Shown one piece after another: positions 1-9,240 of a stretch of DNA of 64,000 nt (position 1 is the stretch's first letter; the number at the start of each line of letters is the position of its first letter). The notes under the pieces are model-generated. The model saw nothing but the letters and a program-made list of their open reading frames with translations. It was not told where the DNA came from and did not search any database. Source of the DNA: Elmis aenea (taxonomy: Eukaryota > Arthropoda > Insecta > Coleoptera > Elmidae); the NCBI GenBank assembly GCA_947652605.1, contig OX393579.1:41670970-41734969 (forward strand). Reading direction: 5' to 3'. Both the position numbers and the translations under genes were made by a program.

Positions 1-537
1 GCTCCCCAATCCCTTATTTGATCCATCCATTTTCTTCTTGGTCTCCCTCTTTGTTTTTTGGCTGGTTTTCCTATTTCTATTATTTTTCTTGTAAGTCTGT
101 CTGGATTCATTCTCATGACATGACCATACCAGTTAAGTTGTTTCTTTTTTATTTTATCTATTATTGGTTCTTGTTCTGTCATTTCTCTAATGTTTTCGTT
201 TCTTATCCTATCCCATTTTGTTTTCCCAGCTATTTTCCGGAGGTGTTTCATTTCCATGGCGTTTATTTTATTTTCATCTTTTTTCTTTATTGTCCAGTTT
301 TCCGCTGCATATGTTATTATCGGTATTGTTATCATATTGTGTATTTTCATTTTCACTTTTTTGTCTATCTCTTTGTGTCCTAATATTGATTTGTATAGTG
401 AATAATAGAGTTTTGTTGATTTGTTTGCCCTGTTTGTTAGTGCGGCGTCTATTCTCCCGTCCTCTGTTATTATACTTCCTAAGTATTCGTATGTTGTAAC
501 TCTTTCAAGATCATTGTTTTTACATTTAATTTTGTTT
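1..537 (-). pseudogene. RTE-like LINE reverse transcriptase, C-terminal part (antisense)
   Basis: Read on the minus strand this stretch gives an almost continuous RT C-terminal region. It starts near YEYLGSIITEDGRID, passes through an IPIITYAAENWT segment and a QLNWYGHVMRMNPDR segment, and reaches a GRPRRKW tail that runs off the left edge. This order (YLG, WT, W-GH-RM, GRPR..W) is the usual end of the RTE-like endonuclease-reverse transcriptases common in insects. The catalytic FADD core is not present because the upstream part is lost at the junction with the palindrome at 538. It is a dead fragment. The family is clear; the clade name is my inference. Confidence 0.85.
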
Positions 538-1453
538 GGAACACCCTGTATATTTTTACATTTTTGGAGAGAGGAAGTGATTTTGGATACAAATGCACTA
601 TTTTGGTTAGTTTTTATAACCTCAAAAAATTTAGTTTTTTGTTAAGGGTGCCGTGACCTGCACAAATTGATTTTTATTATGTCAACAATTGTCCAAAAAA
701 CGTTTTTGTAAATTTTAAATGACATTTAGGTTACTTTAATCAGCTTTGAAGGTTACGGAATCGGTTTTTTGACAAAAAGTCAATTTTTTTAAATGGAACC
801 ATGCTGGTACTAGCGGTTATTTAAATCAAGCATCTTCTAACGAATCCATCGATACCAATAACTTGTATTTTTATTAAGAATCTCCTTCAAAAATTTCAAA
901 TTATTGTGACGATTTATTAAGAGATCCTTTTAATCGCAGTAATCTAATTATATAAAAATGATTACCAAAATTTTTAGACTTTTTAATTAAATGACTATAG
1001 TAGTTAAAAATAAAACAACGATCATTTGTTTTGTTTTAGTTATGCACAGTGTACTGCGATTAACAGGATCTCTTAATAAATTTTCACAATAATTTGAAAT
1101 TTTTGAAGTAGATTCTTAATAAAAATACAAGTTATTGGTATTGATGGATTCATTAAAAGATGCTTGATTTAAATAACCGCTAGTACCAGCATGGTTCCAT
1201 TTAAAAAAATTGACTTTGTCAAAAAACCGATTCCGTAACCTTCAAAGCTGATTAAAGTAACCTAAATGTCATTTAAAATTTACAAAAACGTTTTTTGGAC
1301 AATTGTTGACATAATAAAAATCAATTTGTGCAGGTCACGGCACCCTTAACAAAAAACTAAATTTTTTGAGGTTATAAAAACTAACCAAAATAGTGCATTT
1401 GTATCCAGAATCACTTCCTCTCTCCAAAAATGTAAAAATATACAGGGTGTTCC
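538..1453. repeat. Large palindrome with outward-facing CAGGGTG ends
   Basis: The left arm (about 538-945) is the near-exact reverse complement of the right arm (about 1051-1453), with a spacer of roughly 105 bp. The outer borders read CACCCTGTATA on the left and TATACAGGGTG on the right. This is the reverse of the usual orientation, in which CAGGG opens an element and CCCTG closes it. The arms contain an AAAATGTAAAAATATACAG module that recurs inside the element at 27601-28262. No ORF is present. It may be the inside of a composite element or a head-to-head arrangement of two copies. Confidence 0.85.
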
Positions 1454-1629
1454 ATTTAAAATAACAAAGTTGGGGTCATTTCCGGCGAAACCGGAAGTGA
1501 AACAAATGTGTGCAGGCGCTCAAAAAGCCCGGTTTTTTGCACATATCATATGTCTAAATTTTCATTTATCTCAAATCAAAACCAAAGAAAAAAAAGGGGG
1601 TGTACCACACTTCATTTACACCCGGTATA
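1443..1629. mobile_element. Short CAGGGTG-type MITE (TA target)
   Basis: It opens with CAGGGTGTTCCATTTAAAAT after TATA and appears to close with TTCATTTACACCCGG followed by TATA. The two ends are imperfect inverted repeats. It shares its left end with the right arm tip of the 538-1453 palindrome. The right end is weaker, so the boundary is tentative. Confidence 0.4.
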
Positions 1630-2446
1630 CGTGTCTACGGTAGTCAATTAATTTTAAAGCCGAATATTTTTCAATCAATTCGTGATATTAATTTTTTTTT
1701 TATCCAGTCTTGGTATAATTTCAATTTAAAAAGTCATTTTTTACACAATTAAACCAAAAGTAAATTAAAGATGAATGAATCACACAATATTTTTGAAATC
1801 ATTATAAGCATAAAATAAACGAATCTATGTTGATTTAGATTCAGAACAAACAAATGAAGTCGCCCTTTTTCAATAGCAGATTCAGCTAACCACAATATTA
1901 TTACTTTTAGCTGTAAAATTTGTCGAAAGATAAGAATGAAAAATGCTGTATTTCATAATAAATTTTTTATTATTGTTGGTCTTTATTATGGAATGCCATT
2001 GTATTCAAAAATAGATAAAATGTTAAGACCGCATATTTAACGCTTGTAATCCTGTAATAAAACTTTAATGCTGCATGTAACTTGCTTGGCGTATAACTAA
2101 ATTTATAGCGACAGAAAGAACTTCGCCCTTACGCCTACGCAGTAGAATTTTAGCGCTCCTAAACATATGTATGGATTTTATTTGGATAATTTGTATCGAA
2201 CTGAAACTTACAATTTTAATTCCAAAAACGACGTGTCGTGAACAAAACTTAATTTACGCCATGCAATGATAACCAAGTAAGGAATACAAGACTAAAATTG
2301 TTGAACTGTAAAAAAGCAATATTTTTCGGAATACGGCGCCTAGTTAAACCGGACTCGACATGGAGATCTCAGTTATCTTAAGAGAAATAAAAATTATTTC
2401 CACAAACATTTTTAGTCTTTCGACATTTCTAAAAATTCAGTATTAT
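1630..2446. other. AT-rich stretch with no recognised feature
   Basis: I see no coding region, structured repeat or recognised transposon end here. Confidence 0.5.
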
Positions 2447-2537
2447 AGTTTTTCCACCATAAGTTCTAAACTAAGAAGGATATAAAAAATTTAATTTTAA
2501 ATACTTATACAGCTCCAAGTTGCGCAACTTTTAAAAT
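2447..2537 (+). repeat. Direct repeat flanking an RTE fragment (left copy)
   Basis: About 90 bp beginning AGTTTTTCCACCATAAGTTC and ending near AGTTGCGCAACTTTTAAA. It recurs in the same orientation at 3676-3757 with a few substitutions and one internal gap. The LINE fragment lies exactly between the two copies, so they could be a very long target-site duplication or a local duplication. Confidence 0.75.
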
Positions 2538-2752
2538 AAAGTAAATAAAATTAATATACAAACCAATTCTGACATACGGATGCGAAAGGTGCGTGTTAAG
2601 CAGTCAAATAAAAAGCTAAATACAGGCGCTAGAAATGAAGTATTTAAGAGGCGTCAAAGGTATTACCCGAAGAGATAAAACACGAAATGAGACAATTAGA
2701 GCAAAACTCAATGTTAAACCAGTTTTGGAAGGCATATAAAAACAACATCTAA

Positions 2753-3116
2753 AGCCGCGTACACACCGTTCGCGAATTGTTCGCGCACCCGGTGTGTACC
2801 TGGAGTTCGCGAACAGCTCGCCAGTTCGGAAACAGTGCGCTTTTAAATCAATACATCAAAGGGGCTGTTCGCGAACTCGTGTCTGACATAACCTCACTTT
2901 CTGACTTCACACGTTGTTTGTGGTTGGTGTTTATCATAAATAAGTGTTAAGCTTGATATTTATTTACAAACGCAAACCCTTTACGAAATATTTTGGAGCT
3001 GTTATCAACACAATAATGTTTTGATGTGGACGTGTTTGCGAACCTGGTATGGACGGAAGTTCACGAACGGTGTTCGCGAAGCAAGTTCGCGAACTTATTT
3101 TGGTCAGTACGCGGCT
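2753..3116. mobile_element. TAA-flanked MITE (PIF/Harbinger-like) with TTCGCGAA dyads
   Basis: Terminal inverted repeat AGCCGCGTAC at 2753 and its complement ending at 3116, flanked by TAA at 2750-2752 and 3117-3119. A 3-bp TAA (TWA) target is characteristic of PIF/Harbinger elements. Its 364 bp hold no ORF but at least five copies of TTCGCGAA or close variants, which makes it much more GC-rich than its surroundings. It sits inside an RTE RT fragment, whose frame is restored when it is removed. Confidence 0.8.
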
Positions 3117-3156
3117 TAAAGTGGTTTGGGCATCTAGTAAGGATGGAGGATGGAAG

Positions 3157-3420
3157 GTCACGTGTTTTTTCCGCTCGCGCGGAGACTGCTATAGGGGGGT
3201 TGACCCCCTCTTCAGTCGTTGGAGGTACAAGGATAATGGGTAGGGATGTGGATAGTCAAGGATGGGTAAAAATAGGTGGAAGTACTGCCACAGCATTTGC
3301 CTTAACCATAGAGGAAACCACCTGAAACCTCTACAATGACAGTTGGCCCTGGGAATCGAACCCAGGACCTCCTGATTACAAGTTAGGTTGTTTTACCAAC
3401 CAGCCACCAAGCTCGGTGGG
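3157..3420 (-). mobile_element. tRNA-derived SINE, copy 1
   Basis: On the minus strand the head reads CCACCGAGCTTGGTGGCTGG, including an A-box-like TGGCTGGTTGG at about 3396-3408, followed by a good B box (GGTTCGATTCC, complement of 3351-3361). It is flanked by GGATGGAAG at 3148-3156 and 3421-3429, a 9-bp target duplication in the RTE ORF. It shares a body with the SINE at 33172-33425, including the GGTGGAAGTACTG block. Pol III transcription from the minus strand is inferred from the boxes. Confidence 0.85.
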
Positions 3421-3675
3421 GGATGGAAGACATACGAAAAGAATATGGCTAAACAAATCTTCACAGAAAAGACAAAAAGGAAGACCGAGGAAAGCATGAA
3501 ATCAAGTGGTGGCTGAATGTTTGAAAGACAGAGGAATGTCCTGGAATGAGGGGACGAGGATGGCAAGGAACAGGAAAGTGTGGGCAGTGTTAATTCATGA
3601 AATTGGTTGATGTTTTGTAACGTACCTTAACACCTTCGGGAAATAAGGTTGTTGATTAAAATATAGGGTATTTAA

Positions 3676-3757
3676 AGTTTTTCCACAATAAGTTCTAAAC
3701 TAAGAAGGCTATAAATTTTAAATTCTTATTCAGCTTAAAGTTGCGCATGTTTTAAAT
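3676..3757 (+). repeat. Direct repeat flanking an RTE fragment (right copy)
   Basis: Second copy of the 2447-2537 sequence. It begins AGTTTTTCCACAATAAGTTC and includes the AAGTTGCGCA block. Confidence 0.75.
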
Positions 3758-4717
3758 TACAATGATCTATATAAATGTAAATACATGTAGTCTAATTATG
3801 TATTTATTTGTACTGATCCAAAGGCATCACACCGGCAGACTTTTATGGGTAAGAATTGTTAAAAGCAAATTTAATATTAAAGATAAATGAAGTACGTTAC
3901 ATTATCTTTTGTGGAGTATAAAATGTTTATAATGAACAAAGCGGATTGCTGCTTATAATAGCTAAGCCAAGATTATTAATGAACTTCGTGGTGGTGTTAC
4001 GGAAACATTTGCTCCCTAAAGTGCGGGATCAATACAATGCTCTGTCAGGTTTTTAATTCAAAGTACTAACGGTACTAACCTATTTTATTTAACTTACTAT
4101 ATTTTTATTTTCATTGCAGCGTTTTTCAGTTCAGGGCAGTAATTTTTGGAATAGTGATGCAAACTGTTACTCCTAATTTTTAATTGATTATTGGTAATGG
4201 AATTTATAAAATCCAGATTAACAAATATTGATTTAAGACCAATCATTTTATTCGATTAATTTTACAATAGAGATTTTAAAAATTATATAAACTGTCAAAT
4301 TGATGCCATTGATAAATATAAGCAGGAGTTGGATTCAATCTCAAACAGTCTGTCTTTAACTACCAAAATTATTTAATACCAAAAAGTCAAACGTAACAGT
4401 TCTTTGTTTGTGTTCTTCAATATCTTCTTTGTGTTAAGATGCTTTCAAACCAAAATCCGTAGTTCTAGTGATATCATTAGAAAGTTTTACATTTTTTTTT
4501 GTGGAGATGGTGAAATATTTTTTAATATAAAATGTACAAGGATATTAAATTTTTGCAGCATGTTTCACTCTTATTAAGGCCATATTTAACATAATAACTA
4601 TTAATTATGAAGAATATGTAAACGTATATGATAAATAAGTAAATGTAAGTCGCAAAATCCAGCAAGCTTTTTAATAAAATCTGAAACATACATTAAAAAT
4701 TAGCAATGTAGTGTTTA
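3758..4717. other. AT-rich stretch with no recognised feature
   Basis: No coding region or inverted-repeat element is visible in this interval. Confidence 0.5.
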
Positions 4718-5949
4718 CAGGGTTGAGCAGATTTAAATCAATTGATTTAAATCACAATTTAAATCATGTTTTAAATCAAGTGATTTTTTTAAAAAAATCA
4801 TTGATTTAAATCAAGTGATTTTTAAAAAAAAATTATCAATTTAAATCACAGATTATATGAGTAGATACAACATAGATAATATTTATAATAAAACAAAATT
4901 TTATTACTATTAGTAATTAAATACACGAAATGGTGAATAAACCATATCAATTTGCTCTTGTAAATTAATATTCATTGTGGAAATGCAATGATTCAAAAAA
5001 TAAATGACAAGTTTTTGACGTTAGCGAAGTGAACAGTCAGTTTTTTCAAGTTCCACGGCACTCTATTGCTTCAATAACGATTTGAAGAAAAATGTCAAAT
5101 ATCTCGAAAAGTATGAGTTTTGGGTATAGACATACTTAACAAAATATGAAGCTCTTTTAAAGACGAATTCGATGACATCAAAAAATACAGGGGTTCGCAT
5201 AAGAGAAATCGAGTTACGAGCTTTTGAAAATCATGAAAGTTGCCACCTATTTATAAACACTCCTGTATGTGTGATTCAAATTTTTTCATATCGAGCGAAC
5301 AGAGAAATTTTTTCTGCATGACCATACCAAATTAAAACTCTGTACTTCAAAATAACTTCAGAAGATTTTTTTAAATAAAGACTTAAAACCTTGAATAATT
5401 TAGAAATTTTTATTTTTTTTTACAACGCTGTATAAAAACCTGTAGTATTTTATATTGATGCAAAGCTAAAATTAAGGCGGTCAAAAATATTAAATAAAAA
5501 ATTGGGTGTTGTATTTGAAATATAAAAGTTGCTATTAGTTCCAGAAAGGTGACTCACCCTGTATATTTAAAAATATTTTTATTGTGTTTAGAAAAAACTG
5601 TATAAAATAGCATTTGATTTAACTTCATGTCTCAAGCCATTTAGCCACAATCGACCGATCCCGCACTAATGACTCACCCTGTATATAATTAATTAAACAT
5701 CACCATTTAGCACTGATTTTTTCAAAATTCTTAATCATTATATTTAATTTTTCATTTTGACAAAAATTCACCAATGAATTAAATACATTGGTTATTAAAT
5801 ATATTAGCACAAAACAGATATAGCATGTGAATATGTCACTAAATTCGATAATATGGTACATTTGATTTAAATTTAAAAAATCTGATTTAAATCAAATAAA
5901 TCGATTTTTTTGATTTTTTTTTTAAAAATCATGATTTTTATCCACCCTG
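4718..5949. mobile_element. Decayed hAT-like element with GATTTAAATC ends
   Basis: It opens with CAGGGTTGAGC and runs of GATTTAAATCA dyads. It closes with AAAATCATGATTTTT and CCACCCTG at 5949. CAG...CTG ends with dyad-rich termini fit a non-autonomous hAT, but I find no clear 8-bp target duplication. Inside are CACCCTGTATA ends near 5554 and 5676 and an ACTCCTGTA near 5263, suggesting older TA-target elements nested within it. No transposase ORF remains. Confidence 0.55.
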
Positions 5950-6893
5950 ATTTAAACTATCATAAAGTTTCTATCATGGCTATAACAAACTAGAGTCGTG
6001 AAAATTTAAAGCTATAAAAAAATTTACATCATTTAAAAGTTTGGTGAGCTATTACTTTAGTAATTAACAATAGTTAATTATCAGTTTCGAAAAGTGAATT
6101 TCAAAAACATTTAATTAACCTGTTTTATTGATTAATTAAGAAAGGTTGCTCTTGTTTTATTGTAAATATTTTTGTTTTGATGTCATTCTATGCAATATGT
6201 AGTACTCGGTTGTAATATTTAGCTTGCCCTACTTAACATTTTTTTCTAAACACAACGCATTTTATGCCATTAAGTTATTTAAAATATACATTGGACAATA
6301 TTTCACCAAAATAAGTGATTTAGTATGAACAGAATTTTTACAATAGCTTATTTATTTGGGTAAATAAAGTAATCAAAAGGTACTTTTTCAAATCAAAACC
6401 AAATCCCTTGTGATCATTAAAACACGAAACAGTTGCAGATGTTTTGAATATGTATTGGTTAATTTAGCAAATTAGCTAAATTTAAACTTATGATTTTAAA
6501 CCATTTTTAAACGATGTTTCAATTGTGGCTTTAGATTTGAATCTTCCTGTATAATTTCAAGAAACAATTTGACGTTTAGTTGTTGATGTTTTGTAGGCTT
6601 ATTAAATATTTACTATTTAAGTTGTCGGCTTGCATTTATTTTACTACATTCTAAATCAATATTCGGAATAAAACTTGCGGATGGTCTCTTGAACTTCCCG
6701 CACTGCCAAATATTTACTCATCGGAGCTTCGTAGTTAGTTTACAAAATTAATTTAAAGTTTTGAATATCCTACTTTGAAACTGTCTGTAAACGTGTAAAC
6801 TGCTTGGAATATTGAAACTGACACAGCAGAAGGCAAATTTGTTTGAGTATACAAACAACTTTTTGAGTATTATAGTACAAAAAATAATTTCGT
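5950..6893. other. AT-rich stretch with no recognised feature
   Basis: Nothing beyond short AT-rich sequence is visible. Confidence 0.5.
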
Positions 6894-6897
6894 TTAA

Positions 6898-7488
6898 CCC
6901 TAGAAGCCCAATCTACGTCATTTTGACGTACACTCCAACACATATTCGCGATATCTTTCGCACGCTTGCTTAGATCGCCCTGACCATCCTAGCCAACTCG
7001 GTACATGTCCAGAGCTAACAGGAGACAGCAGTCTCGCTTTGATAAGTGCCGCCATTTTGTTTTTATCGCAATGTTCACGTCGTTATGACGTATGTTTGGG
7101 CTTTGTTAACTTTTGCACTTTTCGAATTTTCTGAATTATATTTGACTTAACTGATTTATGTTTGATAAGAGTTGATTAGTTTTTCAAAAAAAATATAAAT
7201 AATTGATTTTTGTAAACAATTTGTGGTATATAAGAAAAATTTCAAAGGATATCAGTTTTCGTGCCATTTTTTGTATGTCTAATTAAAGTGAACATTTCAG
7301 AGTTTAAATAAACAATATTTTTTCTAAATTTCTGTTTTTTTATTTACATAGAAAGTATTTTACATAAACCATACAAAAAACTAGTATTTGCAGTAAAGGT
7401 TATTTAGATAGAGCTCTTTTATAATTGTACGTCGTTTTGACGTATGATTGGGCTTTATAGCCTCAAAAATATGATTGGGCTTCTAGGG
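6898..7488. mobile_element. piggyBac-type MITE (TTAA target) with GACGTA dyads
   Basis: Perfect 16-bp inverted terminal repeat CCCTAGAAGCCCAATC, flanked by TTAA at 6894-6897 and 7489-7492. The TTAA target and the CCCTAGAA start are the piggyBac signature. Three internal dyads of the form TACGTCnnTTTGACGTA lie at 6914-6930, 7077-7092 and 7428-7444. Two of them are followed by a TnnTTGGGCTT block matching the terminal repeat. No ORF is present, so mobility would need a transposase from elsewhere. Confidence 0.85.
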
Positions 7489-7492
7489 TTAA

Positions 7493-8507
7493 GCATGATA
7501 GTGGTTTTCATAATTAATAGTATAGTCAGCATAAAAATATACTGAACGTAAAGTTAAGACTTTTTTGCTCATAATTTTATTCTCGAATACCTACTAGGTA
7601 GTAATATTTCTATTTTTATTTTCTAGGGCATACACCAAGTATCATATAAATCGTAGCTAGTTGTATATAACTAGAAACCGACAATTTTTGTTTTTAATTT
7701 TGGCATAACAAGAGAATTTTGAAGCAAATTTTCAAAAAAAGGAAGGATGATTTAAAATTGATAATAATACCTAAAGTAAAACCATCAACAAAAATTTTAT
7801 TGCATTTTAAATTGTTCCATATAGGTCCACAAAAGTGTAGGTCTTGGTGGAAATAGAAAAACATTTTTAAAAAACGCAAAGGAAGAAGTTATTACTGTAA
7901 TAGAAAATTGTAATTGAAATATGATATGTAAATTTGTAGAGGACGATTTTGAAACAAAAAGTTACAACTACAAGGACATGACGATAAATACTTTACTAAG
8001 CATTTAAACATAATTCATGACAACATGCAAATTCGTTATTCACATACGTACACTTGGTTAACCATATCAGTAAATTTCTCTCGGTAGGGGTGTGTCAACC
8101 TGGCATGAATAAAATACTTTGAAGTGGTCTACAAAAATTAAATTACGCAGAGTACACAAGTTCAGTGTGTTAAAAGCGGAAACATTTGCATTGCATTCTT
8201 TTTCGAACCAGAAACAATTCTTTTTGTATGAAGAGTTTGTGGATTAAATGAATAAAAAACATTCACAACTTTATCAAATAGTTAAGTTTAAACAAATTGA
8301 AGCTAAACGTTTAGGGAGAGTCTATTTTGAGTTTTGCAGTTCATACACCTTGTATAGTTGTCATTTTAAGTTTGAGTAAGTGCCGTATAATCTCGATTAA
8401 TCGTTCCTTGAAGACTTGTTTTCTCACATTTTTAACCTGTTTGCTTACCCGACTATCATGAATATGAATAAAGTTTCATTCAAAAACGTAAATTTGCACA
8501 AATAACT
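7493..8507. other. AT-rich stretch with no recognised feature
   Basis: No coding region or bounded repeat can be supported. Confidence 0.5.
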
Positions 8508-8515
8508 ATTAAAAC

Positions 8516-8982
8516 CAGGGCTAGAAACCGAAAAAAATTTTGGTTAACGGTTAACCGAAATCAAGAACTTTATTTTTATAACGGTTTTTGTTGAAAAACC
8601 GGTTTTTTCCGTAAAAAAACGGTTTTGTGTAAATTATAAACCGGTTTAAACAACCGGTTAATTTACCCGGTTTTTAACATTATTTAGATTTGGAATGCAA
8701 AGTATAAAAAGATATTATCTATTTATAATTTTATAATATATGTACAATCAAGCATTCAGTAATTACTTTTGGTAAACTAATCACATTTAATACAGATTTT
8801 GTATTTTTTCAAAATAATTTTTATTAAAAAGAGATGTTTAAAAAAACCGGTTTTTTATTATTTTGGTTTAAGGTTACCGTTTTTTTTGCCTTTAAAAATA
8901 ACGGTTTTGGTTTCGGTTAAAAATCACAATTTTGGACAAAAAATAAAGCTTAACCGGTTTAAAAAACCGGTTTCATGCCCTG
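8516..8982. mobile_element. Non-autonomous hAT, AACCGGTT family, copy 1
   Basis: Ends CAGGGCTAGAAACCG and, on the other strand, CAGGGCATGAAACCG. It is flanked by a perfect 8-bp duplication ATTAAAAC at 8508-8515 and 8983-8990. The 467-bp body is filled with AACCGGTT and GGTTAACC motifs in both orientations. It closely matches the element at 58314-58747 and has no ORF of transposase type. Confidence 0.93.
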
Positions 8983-9240
8983 ATTAAAACTGGCTTAAAT
9001 TTAAGATTTAAACTTTATATAGGGTAATAGATATGTTTTCAATGCTATCTCTTTACCTGATGATGGACTATAAAATAGTAAACTTGCCTAAATCCAATTA
9101 AGGCAGTAATAAAACGACAATGATCATAAAACCAATGATGTGACTAGTAGCAGTAGCAGTACATGATTTTAGCAATAAATACGCTGTGCCTACATCAAGT
9201 GCCCATTCTAACTTATCTAACTATTTTATGTCATTCGTGT

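Larger units (their letters stand above)
2556..3660 (+). pseudogene. RTE-like LINE reverse transcriptase, C-terminal part, split by two insertions
   Basis: Plus-strand fragments in order: a YGCERCVLSS segment, LRGVKGITRRDKTRNETIR, then KWFGHLVRMED, then QKRQKGRPRKA and a terminal LKDRGMSWNE...RNRKVW block. This is the standard tail of an RTE-like RT. It is cut at 2753-3116 by a TAA-flanked MITE and at 3157-3420 by a SINE. Deleting each insert with one target copy rejoins QHLKWFGH and MEDGRHT in frame, so both inserts arrived after the LINE fragment. Stops and frame changes mark it as dead. The 5' half, including the catalytic core, is missing. Confidence 0.85.

Noticed and set aside
18..645. 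Plus-strand open frames rich in Phe, Tyr and Ser
   Set aside because: They are the complement of the minus-strand RTE RT fragment.
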